Positions 12,931 to 24,331 of a stretch of DNA of 64,000 nucleotides are shown piece after piece. The position numbers were made by a program, and so were the translations under genes. The notes beneath the pieces are model-generated. The model was not told where the DNA came from, did no database searches, and saw only the letters and a program-made list of their open reading frames with translations. Source of the DNA: Chrysoperla carnea (lineage: Eukaryota > Arthropoda > Insecta > Neuroptera > Chrysopidae); the NCBI RefSeq assembly GCF_905475395.1, contig NC_058342.1, positions 24,834,640-24,898,639 on the forward strand. Direction: 5' to 3'. The number at the start of each line of letters is the position of its first letter. The first letter of the stretch is position 1.

Positions 12931-14399
12931 ACTATGTAATTTTTTTTACGCCTGTTTTCGCCTATATGAATAAGAAATTTGGCAAAATTCGAATTCAAAT
13001 TTGAAATTGAAATGAAAAAACTTGACCCAAGAACCAAGATTTTTTAACCAAGAATATTTTATCTTATAAGGAGAGGGGAAAAATTTTCTTGGGATCAGAA
13101 AAAATAATTTATTTGTCTCCATTTTAAAATGCAATTATTGAGCCATTTAAGGAAGCTATTATTCCTCTGATATATTCTTAAACTACGCGCATTATTTTAA
13201 TTCGAATTCGAGTCGTATCAAATCCATAATTCTTTTAAAAATAATAAATCTTTCTAGAAACAAAAGAATAAATTATTGTAAGACAAAAACTAATTATTTC
13301 GCCTAGGTCAAATCATTTAAAATGAAAGTTAACATGTTATTTTTTTCATTCCATTTTGGAATGGCAACCCGCAATCAAAAACGAGATATCACATCAAACG
13401 AAAACATTGTGTAACAAACAAGGCCAACACTATATTAAACAAAGATAGAAATAAACAAAGCAAAGGCACCGTTCTATATAGTTATACAAACAAACGGACT
13501 AGATGGAACGGATGGTTTTATTGGATGATTGCTGAATTTTATTCAGAAGTCTCCCAGACATGTTGGGCGGAGTTTAAGTATTCTTGTTTAAACCTATCAC
13601 AGAATAGTTTAGGGGTTGTGTTCTTTTATACTACAATACTGGGTGGCCTCCCTATGCTTCCCTTTTACATTGATTTTTTTTTTTTCATTCATCCCTTAAT
13701 TTTCTGTTTAACTGTTTCTTGTATTTCTTTTCGGGAATAATTCTTCTGGCGAATTCTTCTTTATGCAGATATGTTGTGTAATATTTTTGTGGTTTAATGT
13801 TTTTGTTCTGTGAAATTCTTGTTGAATCATGCTGATTTGCGTTTGTTTTGTGAAGTGATTCGATTATTTTTTTGTGGTCCTAGGTCTGGGACATTTAACT
13901 ATCTATAATGTTTAGGTAAAGATCACTTTTTTTTTTTAAATGTTTGGGTTAATTCTATGAAATTTTTGTGACGTCATTTTTAGGAGAATTTTTCGATTGT
14001 CATCGTTTTGATGCGACCTATTTATACCTATGTTAACGATTCGTAAGGTAGCGGAATATGTTAAAGCACACTTTACTTCAAAACGCCATAAATTCTCTAA
14101 ATTTAATTTTTTTTAACGGTTGAAACATTTTAGCTTAAATAATTACTCTTCGTTTATAAATTTTATAAACTTAAAAGTGGTGATGGGTTATGTTAGGAAT
14201 ATAGCCCATCGCTCAGATTGGGCGAAAATTTGTTATAAACAACTTAATTGCTTATAAAACCATAGCTCTTAAACTATCGAAAATTTTAATGAAAATTTTT
14301 TTAATTTGATTAAATCAGAATTGATTTATACATTCGAGTTCGATTGCAATAACTCAAGTTTTAATAGAGATATTTGAAAAAATAAAAAAGAATCTTAGG

Positions 14400-14765
14400 C
14401 ACGGTGGATGCCCGATCAAATTTATACACTGGACTGGGGTTAACGATATTTTGCCGGGTTGGTTGCCTGGTTGGGTCAATAGTAATCAGGGTAGCGCATT
14501 CAGCTGTTGCGGTTGCCTGTTCGGGCTCACGTACTCGGGTTCACTTTATATACCCGGTCAGTTGCCCCGGTTGGGCTAAGATATTCGGGCTAGGGATACT
14601 AGTTACCTTGTAGGGTTTGCATATGTTGGGGCAGTATAATCAGCCCCGCTCTGTCACCTTTCATGGTTCAAGACATCGGGCCTTCTTTTCATTCCCTGAT
14701 CGGGCCCTGGTTGCAAATCGGGCAGTAATCGGGCACTTTCTACCAGGGATAGATGCTATAAAAAC
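14400..14765. other. GC-rich island with degenerate CGGG repeats
   Basis: Abrupt rise in G+C between AT-rich flanks. Short motifs recur: ggttgcc, cgggttg and atcgggc (for example atcgggccttc, gatcgggccc, aatcgggcag and aatcgggcac). One frame is open for 69 codons but shows no domain and reads like repeat translation. The origin is unknown. Confidence 0.5.
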
Positions 14766-14850
14766 AATTGTACCTGCACAGAGGTGATGAATTTATTAAG
14801 TTGATAATTACGTACTTAAATTCAGATTACATTGTTATACCATGTATATA

Positions 14851-15450
14851 TGAAATATACATAGTATTACAAGTTTAGTCCCAAGTTTGTAACGCTTAAA
14901 AATAATGATGCTTGGAAAAAAATTTTGTCATAGGTGTTCATAGAATCACCTAATTAGTCCATTTCCGGTTGTCCGTCCGTCCGTCCGTCCGTCCGTCTGT
15001 GGTCACGATAACTCAAAAACGAAAAAAGATATCGAGCTGAAATTTTTACAGCGTACTCGAGGTCAAGTTCGTAAACGAGCATCATAGGTCAATTGGGTCT
15101 TTTGTCCGTAGGACCCATCTTATAAACCGTTAGAGATAGAACAAAAATTTAAAAAATGTTCCTTATCAAAAATTAAACAACTTTTGTTTGAAACATTTTT
15201 TCGTAAACATCACTGTTTACCCGTGAGGGCGCCAATTAGGCCGAAATTTTATAATATGTGTACAAACTATACACTAAATGTCGGTCGGTAATGCAGAAAC
15301 CTATAAAGTCATTTACATATGTACTATACTTTATTAGTTATGTATGTGTCACATGTTTGTATATGTTATGTGATAAAGAAATCAACACTGACTATGCATG
15401 GTATTTCAACAATTAACTCAGTCAATTGTTTGTTTTCACTTGTTTTTGTT
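14851..15450 (-). repeat. Dispersed family A, full-length copy
   Basis: Minus-strand copy running from the atatataccatg-type end through gtcccaagtttgtaacgctt, a ccgtccgtccgtccgtctg run, gataactcaaaaacgaaaaa, tcgtaaacatcactgttta and on to aactcagtcaattgtttg. It is the best candidate for defining the full element (about 0.6 kb). Confidence 0.8.
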
Positions 15451-16129
15451 TTAAAAATTAATTTATGTGAATGCCCTTGAAATTGCAATGAACTATAAAA
15501 CTAATAAAATCAAATAATTTATAATATTAAATTCATTGTGATTTTTCAATAGTTTTTTATAGTATTATTATATATTATAATTATTTTTATATAAATCAAA
15601 ACACAATTGATTTATATGGGAAAAAAAGGTTATTTATATATTTTGAATATGAATTATAATAAACACTAGCTCGACTCGTACGGAATCCCTATTCCGTTGT
15701 TACCATAACCCGTGGCTAGAAAAACAACAAACGACAAATTTCGTAAAAAAAGTGGTGAACAAAATCTCTTCGAGAGTATTAGGAGAACATCTGTAAAAAC
15801 TAACATGTTTGCCAAATAAACTGATTATTGAAATTTATGATATTTTTTCGTTCAAATTATTTGTGTAGCGTGTTTTTTTTCTAAGCGGTACATTTTTAAA
15901 CCGTGAGTATATTTTTCGTCAGCTAACATGATAAGCTTGAAAATGAGGGGTTAATCATGGAATTTAATAAAGGAATAAGGATGATAAGGGTAGGACAGAA
16001 AAAAACTTGCTAGAGTGATTGTTTTGGTATTTTTTTAAAATCAAAACGTAAATTTCATACATTTTATAGTTTTTGCTAAATTAAATTAGAAATTCTTTGC
16101 CTGCACTCTTATAAACTATCTTTTTATAC

Positions 16130-16440
16130 CATTCTTCATAAAATCACCTAATTAGTCCATTTCCGGTTGTCCGTCCGTCCGTCCGTCTGTGGACACGATA
16201 ACTCAAAAACGAAAAAAGATATCGAGCTGAAATTTTTACAGCGTACTCAGGACGAAAAAAGTGAGGTCAAGTTCGTAAATGAGCATCATAGGTCAATTGA
16301 GTCTTGGGCCCGTAGGACCCATCTTGTAAACCGTTAGAGATAGAACAAAAGTTTATATGTAAAAGTTTTTCCTTACAAAAAAATAAACAACTTTTATTTG
16401 AATCATTCTTTCGGAAACATTACTGTTTACCCGTGAGGCG
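16130..16440 (-). repeat. Dispersed family A, central part
   Basis: Minus-strand block from the attagtccatttccggttgt region through gataactcaaaaacgaaaaa to tactgtttacccgtgaggcg. It lacks the cccaagtttgtaacg end. Confidence 0.75.
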
Positions 16441-16744
16441 CAACTTTGGAAAAAACTCATAGAAAGGTATTCATTTTCTCCAAAACTATAGAAAAAGTGT
16501 GCTGAAAATTTCCGGGTACCTTCAATTTGTGGTTTTGTGAAAGTATTCGACAATTAAATTTTGGCGGGGTCACAGACCCTGGAATCCGGATTTATACTGG
16601 TGAGAACAGTGGCCTTTTTTTAATGTTTTCGTGTGGGGGCCTTACCTTAAAATTTATTTTTCTACTATTCCTTCTTTCCTCCCTCCATCGTATGGGCGCC
16701 CTTTTCCTAAAAACTTTTTGTCAAAAATAATTTTAATTTTGTAC

Positions 16745-17080
16745 CCTATATATAAAATACATCAGAGTATATGTAGTTTAATCCCAAGTTTGTAACGCTT
16801 TGAAATATTGATGCTAGAAACAAAATTCTGATATAGGTATTCATAAAATTAACCTAATTAGTCCATTTCCGTTTGTCTGTCTATAAACACGATAACTCAA
16901 AAACGAAAAGAGATATCGAGCTGAATTTTTTATTATATCGTGTTCCCAACCCAACAAGTCGGTTTGAGTTCGTAAATTGCCCACATGGATCCGTTGGGTC
17001 TTGTACACCGCAAGAGAAAACTACTTTTAAAAAAAATTTTCTGCAAATAATTTTATTTTCCCGTAAAAGTCTAAATTAGG
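16745..17080 (-). repeat. Dispersed family A, diverged copy
   Basis: Begins tatataaaatacatcagagt, then cccaagtttgtaacgcttt, attagtccatttccgtttgt and gataactcaaaaacgaaaag. The 5' part is eroded. Confidence 0.7.
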
Positions 17081-17224
17081 GCCAAAATTTAATTTCTGAT
17101 GATTAGTTGAAAAATTTTAGGTAGCTTGATTAATTCTAATTTCATACTAAACTTATCAGATAACTGAAATTTTGATTTTAGTCGAATTTTACTTTTTTTA
17201 AAGCAAGGGAGTGAATCATTTTTT

Positions 17225-17545
17225 AACCGACTTCAAACCAAAAAAAGGAGGTTCTCAATTCGACTGTATTTTTTTTTTTAAGTTTGTTACCACAGAACTT
17301 TTTACTGGATGAACCGATTTTGATGATTCTTTTTCTGTTTGAAAGCTGGTGCTTTCCATGTGGTCCCATTTTATTTTGGTCCAATTCTGACAACAGCATC
17401 CATGAAAAAACCATAAAAGTCTTAAATTTGCATTAAGTATGCACGACAAGAGGACGAATAACTCAATATCACGCCAGCCGATTTCGATGATTTTTTTTAG
17501 TGACAAATTAGTGTACTTCAGATTCACTAAAAATCACAAAATAAA
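17225..17545. repeat. AACCGACTTC-type dispersed repeat
   Basis: Contains aaccgacttcaaaccaaaaa, aggaggttctcaattcgac, gatgaaccgattttgatgat and gaaagctggtgctttccatg. Sequences of this type are very common in insect genomes, notably Lepidoptera (from memory, not searched). It directly precedes the hairpin element that shares the accgacttcaaa motif. Confidence 0.6.
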
Positions 17546-17551
17546 AAAAAT

Positions 17552-17857
17552 CTTTTAACAAAAAGAAAACCGACTTCAAAAGAAAAACTTTTCCAAAATA
17601 AATTAATATGCACTAAAAAGTAAATAAAATAACGATAATATAATGCAGTTTAAATTATTGTTATTTTTGGAGTCGGTGGCGGCCAAGTTAATATAGCAAA
17701 CTGTTCTGTCAGAGTTGTTTCCTTGGCTGACACCGACTCCAAAAATAACAATAATTTAAACTACATTATATTATCGTTATTTTTTTACTTTTAGAGTGCA
17801 TATGAACTTATTTTGGAAAAGTTTTTCTTTTGAAGTCGGTTTTCTTTTTGTTAAAAA
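17552..17857. mobile_element. Long palindromic (foldback) element
   Basis: Left arm from cttttaacaaaaagaaaacc to about 17687 (ggagtcggtggcggccaag) is mirrored by ccttggctgacaccgactcc to gaaaaccgact-complement ending near 17857. Arms are roughly 135 bp and nearly identical, with about 33 bp between them. Transcripts would form a long hairpin. No protein is encoded. Confidence 0.85.
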
Positions 17858-18704
17858 AGTTTTTTATGTGAATCTCTAGAGGAGGACAACTGCCCCTACC
17901 TACCCCTCTTTGGCGACCCCTCCATGAACCTTAATGGAAATAAACAACAATTATTGAATTTTTGGCTCACATATAAGTCTTAATTTGATAGTAAAATATA
18001 AAATACTCGTTATCTGCGAACAGGACAAATCAATTTATTTTCTTAAGCCTTATTCAACCAAAAAGGCTCAATAGATTTGAGGACAATACATCAATAATTA
18101 CCGTGCTTTACCTTATGTTCAACTTATTATCAAAATTCAAAAGATTCACATTTTTTCAGTAGTCATGATTTGATAATTTTGTTCAAAAAGTAAATGAAAA
18201 ATTTGTGTAACATGTTTATAATTTCAAAAAATTTTATTAATAATAATTTTTTTTTTTTTGAAAAATACTTCTGTCAAAAGAGAGAAATAGAAATCTCTTG
18301 AGACTCACAAATATTACAAAGAACAATTACTAAGCGGCATTCGTTCAAAATTTTACACGCATACATATATATAAAAATATTTTTAAAAGAGCCCTACAAT
18401 CATTAATCATAAATATTAATTTTTGGAATATTTCAAAATTGACATTACCCCGATAGATGATAGAATCCATTAATAATATTTTTGAAAAAAAAAAAAAAAA
18501 ACTAAATGTAATATTAACTAAATATCAATAAAAAAATATTTTTTTAGCATATTTATTTTTAAGAAAGATCAGTAGCGGATTTAGAACGTTAGCACTCGCG
18601 TTATATGAGCATTTTGCTTACGCTCGATTTAAAACATAAATAATTTTTATTTTTCAAATGGCATATGTGGTTGAAACTTTTTTTATTTTCATATAATGAA
18701 ATCA

Positions 18705-19207
18705 AAACAAGTAAAAACAAACAATTGACTGAGTTAATTGTAAAAAGTGTTGAAAATCAGTGCTTGCTTTATTTTTTTATAAATTAGAAGATTTTAAAAA
18801 ACCAATAGCTGCTACCTGGAAACAGTGACGTTTACGAAAAATTGTTTCAAACAAAAGTTGTTTATTTTTTAAGAAGAAACATTTTTACAAAAACTTTTGT
18901 TCTATTTTTAACGGTTTACAAGATGGATCCTACGGAAAACCTAACTGACAAATGTTGCTCATTTACGAACTCCACCTCACTTTTACGCCCTGAGTACGCT
19001 GTAAAAATTTCAGCTTGATATCTTTTATTCGTTTTTGCGTTATCGTGTTGTCAGACAGACAGACAGACAACCCGGAATGAACTAATTAGGTGATTTTATG
19101 AACACCTATACCAAAATTTCGTTCGTATCTTCAATATTTTTAAGCGCTACAAACTTGGGTCTTAATTTGGTATACCTTGATATATATTTCATATATACAG
19201 GGTATAA
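18705..19207 (+). repeat. Dispersed family A, copy with both ends
   Basis: Runs from aacaattgactgagttaatt through tttacgaaaaattgtttcaa, acggtttacaagatggatcc and gacagacagacagacaa to a tatatatttcatatatacag end. Confidence 0.8.
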
Positions 19208-19806
19208 AAATGAAATAGGAGACATATTATTATCTTATGTTCCCAAAAATTTATATAAAAAATTCCATCCCAGAATTTATCCCTAGGGTTTTATATCATG
19301 ATCCTGTTCAGTGTAAAACAAGCGAATATTCAATGTCCTATACGCTGAATGCCGTTATCGTTAGCTGAGTCATTTGTACATACGAATAAGACAAAGAATA
19401 TACCACCTATCTTTTTTCATCTAACGTGTTGATTAGTCAGCCAGGTAAAATCATGGGAAGAAGTTACGTCGTAATCAGTAGAGTTCTCAGAATCTAAGTA
19501 GTTTTAGGGGGATTTATTTATATTAATACATCGGAAAAAATGTAATCGTATCCCATTTTTGAACGTAAGGGCTAAAAACTTCAGAACCCAACCAACTCCT
19601 CTATAGTCGACAAAATCCGGGTCTATAAAATTTTCGGTCTGCTTTTTTTCCGAGTCTGTTTTATCCGATTACCATTTTAGTGTTTTGAAATGCAAGTTGC
19701 TTGGACGAAGTCTTAATTCTGCTTAATTTTTGTTCAAAAGTTCTAAATCGATGTTTTTTGAAATGCTTTTCGAATTATTCTAATTTTTCTATATAAAAAG
19801 TCTATA

Positions 19807-20115
19807 GAGCCTAAATGGCCCTAAATAGAGCGGTCTAAGGCGTTAGTCTTCGAACGCTGGACTATAAGACAATAAACTTAGGTTGCGGGTTCGAATCCAG
19901 CCAGTGTGAACCATTATTAATTAATGGGAGTACAGAATTGATTACATTGTCGCCGCTTGGATAAGAACGAAGTAACCGACTCAACCCACATCAAAAAAGT
20001 AATTGTAAATATGAATGTAATTTAATAAATAAAGATAACAAAAAATGATGTGGCTGGCCTCTGTGATAAGGCGAATGTCATAAAAAACGGATGTTAAACC
20101 CCCATTATTATTTTT
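19807..20115 (+). mobile_element. tRNA-derived SINE, plus strand
   Basis: The tRNA-like head contains GAGCGGTCTAAGGCGTTAGTC and an exact B box GGTTCGAATCC at 19888-19898. The A-box side has a small duplication (CTAAATGGCCCTAAATAGAG). The body (cgccgcttggataagaacga, aactgactca-like text) matches the minus-strand copy at 52332-52631. The A and B boxes of a vertebrate- or insect-type tRNA gene are internal Pol III promoters. There is no intact cloverleaf, so this is not a tRNA gene. Confidence 0.75.
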
Positions 20116-20542
20116 ATATTTAAAAAGTCAATGTTGAACTTGAAAATTGAGCGCTTAATACAGATTACCCCCTTGAACATTTTATTTTAAATCCGCCACT
20201 GACTAATATCAATAAAAAAACATTTTTTTAGCATATTTAGTTTTTAAGAAAGATAAAATAAAAAATTCTCTAATTGAACCGACTCTTTAATTGGTTTAAA
20301 AAGATTTTTGATTTAGATATAGGTACTCGAATGATATGAATCTTGATGGACAGAACATTTTTATGTATTGTCTTTGTGATGTGAGCGCAAATTGACCGTC
20401 CGTCGGGGCCGTCCTTATTGAAATCAATGTCATCTTCACTTTGAATTCCATTTGTAAAATGAGTGGCTTGCTTTGTGTGTAGCTAAGTCAATGAAGGATT
20501 TCTTAGATCAATAAAAATCAAGTTGATTTTTATAAAACTAAG

Positions 20543-21135
20543 GATGTATGAGCGTGGAGGTATGATCAAGTAATTTCAGTTAAACAATTAAAAAAAAAAA
20601 TTTTTTCTCCATTTTGATAGCGAATTATGTTATAATTTGAAAATATGAGACGAAAGATAAGTATAAAATTTTTCGATATCAGCGAAATTTTCATAATATT
20701 GAAAATTATCTTTACCTAATTATTTAGCTTTCCATATTTCGAAAGGCAGATATCGAAAAATTGTTTTCTTATTTTTTAAGTTATAATAAAATTTATCATC
20801 AAAGTTGAAAATAAGATAAAAATAATTTCCACCCTAAATCTAGTCTGCTCATACATCCCTTTTTATATAGAATTATAAAAAATTTTCAAAAACTTTTTGA
20901 TTTTTATTTGTTCCATTTGAAAATTCTCAAAAACTTTCAAAATATGTCGTTTTTTGAGATTCCTCCATAGGAGCCAATGTATTTTATATCGATTTTTAAT
21001 GACTTTTTTCTTAAAAATTTGCACGGTTACCTAAGCTGAAATTTTAACCACATATTCTTTGAGTAAAAGACTACCTACAAACAAATTTTGAGCCTTTAAA
21101 TCAAACATTGTTGTCATGCTCATACCTCCTTAAAT
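20543..21135 (-). mobile_element. Composite MITE pair, inverted copy
   Basis: Order is reversed relative to 7909-8485: first the aatttttcgatatc unit ending ctgctcatacatccc, then the unit ending attgttgtcatgctcatac. Ends aaggatgtatgagcgtgg and atgctcatacctcctta form the outer inverted termini. Confidence 0.65.
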
Positions 21136-21689
21136 AAAGTTAAATAATATTTTTAAACATCGAACTAAATTTTTTTGAAGTTCGATTCAAATATTTTTTA
21201 TTATTTTCAATTTTGAAAGACCTTTCGCCGTCTGGTATTGTCACAGAAATAGATTTGCCCCTTAGGTTCCTATACTTCCACGCAACCCTGGATAAGACGT
21301 CTCTGATTATCATTTGTTGCACAAAAACGGGATACAAGACAAAATCTAAAACTAAGACAATTCAATTTTTCCCAAATGAGTGCTGTGATTTAGTGTGTTT
21401 GTTGTCTTTGCTAAAATTTTATTCGTAATTTTTTTTTTTGGATCACTTAATATTTTCAAAAGAATTTTCATTGAAATTTGTGAATTGGTCGAACTATGTC
21501 AACTCTTTCCAGCACGCAATCTTCAATACACAAATTTTTAATTCCAAATATACATAAATCCACGCACAAATATTTTACGAGCATATTATTTTCAACAAAA
21601 TACAATTGAAATATGATATAATCAAGTATGCTGCCAATTAATTTTTGAGATAAATATATGTATAAGTACAGCCAAAATCAGTTATAATG

Positions 21690-21890
21690 ACACTGAAGAG
21701 ACTGTAAGAGGTTGCTCCAGAAAGTACTTGGTTTTTTGAGGGAATTATTAAACAAAGTATTAAAATTTTTTAAACTATTTTTACGCCAATTATTTAAACC
21801 TTTTTTATTAGTTTTCAAAACTAATGGGCTCTATAGCCTAAGTGTGTCCTTCGTGGACAGCCAATATAACCTAACCTAACCTATTAGTCA
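21690..21890. repeat. Fragment with AACCT run related to 49440-49800
   Basis: Contains agtgtgtccttcgtggacag and cctaacctaacctatt. Its reverse complement resembles ggttaggttaagttagagtg and ggacacacttaggggtcc at 49450-49520. It is probably the end of a dispersed retroelement, but no coding part is visible. Confidence 0.4.
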
Positions 21891-22070
21891 AAACAGACAG
21901 CCTTAATGTTCAAAATAGTATATATTGGTCGTTAAAGACGATTAATCCTAATTATGGTTGGTTATTATAACCGATATGTTGTTTTACAATTGGTCTTAAT
22001 AACCGATTCGATTATAAACGATGTGCCGCTATAAATGATTTTGATTGTACAAGTATATAGAAGTATAATA

Positions 22071-22761
22071 CAGTGAAACTTGGTTAAGTGGGACCTGGAT
22101 ATGTGAGAAACCTTCATAACTGGTATTCATGCTGAGGTCCCAACACTTTGACTATGTCATTGAATTATCTCTGTTAGCGGAACTAAGCAAACCTCTATAT
22201 CTGAGATTCGTTCTTTCGATTTTATAATCATAGTTACCTCTATAACTGAGACAGCGAGTGAATTTTATATGTTTATTTGAAAAATGCTGAAGGCTCAAAT
22301 CGTTATCAATAACTGAAGTTAATATCCGTTTATGAAAGTGGGAAGACATGCGATGATGTCTGTATCGAATTTAATGTGCCAAAATCTACTCTTTGTAGAA
22401 TAATTCAGAATAAAGATAAAATTCAATCACAATGTTCTGAAAACAAGGAAAACTAAAACTTGTACGTTTATCAGAATATCCCGAACTTGAACAGTGTTTG
22501 CTAACATGAGTCAAGCAACTTCGTAACAAAAACGTTCCGGTAAGTGAACCGATGATTAAAGAAAAGGCACAATATTTCGCGCAAAGACTCGGTTAGTCTC
22601 GGCTCTATAACTGAAATAACTTGTACTCCGACCTCTATTGATGGAACCCTCTATAATTGAGACAGATATTTATTTATACCTGGATATCTGAGACACTGGG
22701 TAACTGGAATACCTCTATAAGTGAGATAAATTTTCAGGTCTGATTTAGCCAGGTTTCACTG
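22071..22761 (+). mobile_element. Internally deleted pogo/Tigger-type DNA transposon
   Basis: The ends cagtgaaacttggttaagtg and its inverted counterpart ccaggtttcactg are bounded by TA on both sides, as expected of Tc1/mariner/pogo elements. Within 22292-22460 the + strand encodes relics of a CENP-B-type helix-turn-helix: LKLISVYESGK and IEFNVPKSTLCRIIQNKDKI. The DDE catalytic domain is missing, so it is non-autonomous. Confidence 0.85.
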
Positions 22762-23112
22762 TATAGGTATGTTAAACTTTGTTTGTGCATTTTGAAAATT
22801 TTTAAGTACTATATGATTTTTCTGTACGTGGGTTGTGAGCTCTGCTATACTTTTTCAAAATTGCAATTAAAAATCGTATATCACTAAAATTGCTATGAAG
22901 TTTTAAAAACCATTTTATATTTTTCCAGAAAGTGAAATTACTTTGAAATTTGAGATCGAACAATTTTGTAGTTTAATTACTTGTATACACTTTTAATAAA
23001 TTTTTCACCTTTTTGTTTTTGTACTAGATTTTCTGAAAGATTTCACACAAAATTATAGATAAAATTTCGGCTCATTTCCATACTTATCTCTTGAATGGCA
23101 TCGATGAACGAA

Positions 23113-23347
23113 CAGTGCCGGTAAACCCATGTTGGGGCCCTTAGGTGATGTAAAAATCAAACGCCGCCGTGTATTCTTCAGCCTTTCTCATAAAAAATTT
23201 CCTTTGGACTGGACACCACCTTGTTGCGCCCTTGCCTTTGTCAAATTAACAAATTTGTCTTTTTCTCTTTTGACCTTTTCTCGGGCTCCCTAGGCAGTTG
23301 CCTTATGTAAGGATGAATTTTTGTTGCCTAATGGTTAATCCGTCACT
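23113..23347 (-). mobile_element. hAT-like MITE, family D copy 1
   Basis: Ends CAGTGCCGGTAAACCCATGT and (inverted) ATGGTTAATCCGTCACTG. The interior has ctttttctcttttgacctt and cgggctccctagg, shared in inverse with copies at 30202-30457 and 63171-63387. No clear 8-bp target duplication remains. Confidence 0.65.
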
Positions 23348-23510
23348 GGTTTTGAGGATAATTCTTGTAGAGTGGACTATCGTTTTCAAATATCCCCAAA
23401 GAAAAAAGTCAGCAGGCGTCAATTCGCAAGATTTAATATTATAATTTCGTTTCATTTTCGTTACGGAAACGTTCTTACCACATAAAATGGAACACTATAC
23501 GTGTAAACGT

Positions 23511-23700
23511 AGGATCTAAAAGGGGCGTTAATTTATGTATATACAAACTTAAGTACATTAATATTAACTACCATCTATACAATTATTTATGAACTGAAGA
23601 TTTAGTAGGATCTATAAAGGGCGTTAATATATGTATATACAAACTCAAGTACATTAATATCAACTACCATCTATACAATTATTTATTAACTAAATTCATG
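23511..23700. repeat. Two tandem 96-bp units
   Basis: aggatctaaaaggggcgtta at 23511 repeats as aggatctataaagggcgtta at 23607. Both continue with tatgtatatacaaact, agtacattaatat and accatctatacaattattta. They are about 95% alike by eye. Confidence 0.85.
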
Positions 23701-24331
23701 CAAGTCTAATATAGTTTACATTTTTAACGATAGGTGCCACTACTTAACTCAGACAAAAATGAAAATAAGCAAATTATTATTATTATTTTTTTTGTTTATT
23801 ATTAACCGGCAGATATGGTTAATGAAAATTTGATATATTTGAGAATATGGAACATAAGCGTTGTTAGAATTCAATTATTGAGATGTATCGAGGCTTATTG
23901 AAAAGTCATAGAGACATCGGGGTAATCCCATCTAGTTATTTACTTTGTTTTCTCTTATTTACTCTGTCATTAAAAAAAATTTATTAATTGATTTAGTTAA
24001 TTATCTCGGAAATTAGGCCCCAGATCGAAAATTGGTAAAGAGCTTTTTCGTTCGTGTTTATAAGCTTATTTAGGAAGTCAAAAATTGTGCAGTGAATTAT
24101 AGAACACCCTGTATATGAACATTATTTAAAATAGAGAATCTTAAAACTCAAAAATATACCTTTAGCATTGGCCGATGCAAACATCGTTTCTTCCAATAAT
24201 GTCTTACGAAACTTCCACTGAGTACAAATATGTATATTAGGCGGGAAAAATAGGGGTGAGGGGAGAGTATATGAGACGAATTTATAAATTACCATAAATG
24301 AATTTAACCACTTTTCTTTTTTTGTTTATAG

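Larger units (their letters stand above)
10020..24331 (+). other. Long 5' intron of cnc (if the upstream exon is real), repeat-filled
   Basis: It begins gtaaat and ends with a pyrimidine-rich tract plus ATAG before exon 24332. I found no convincing coding exon inside. It holds degenerate tandem AT-rich DNA (11.9-12.9 kb), a GC-rich island (14.4-14.76 kb), several copies of dispersed family A, a long hairpin element (17.55-17.86 kb), a tRNA-derived SINE (19.8 kb), a composite MITE (20.5-21.1 kb), a pogo element (22.07-22.76 kb) and a hAT-type MITE (23.1 kb). Confidence 0.5.

Noticed and set aside
14404..14613. 69-codon open frame in the GC-rich island
   Set aside because: The translation is explained by repeated G-rich words; no domain, splice context or homologue is recognised.
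19098..19286. Open frame starting MNTYTKISF, similar to one at 5268
   Set aside because: Both arise because they lie in copies of dispersed family A; the shared peptide reflects the repeat, not a gene.
19807..19900. A tRNA gene
   Set aside because: Only A/B-box-like parts are present, the A-box side is disrupted and the body matches another dispersed copy, so it is a SINE head.
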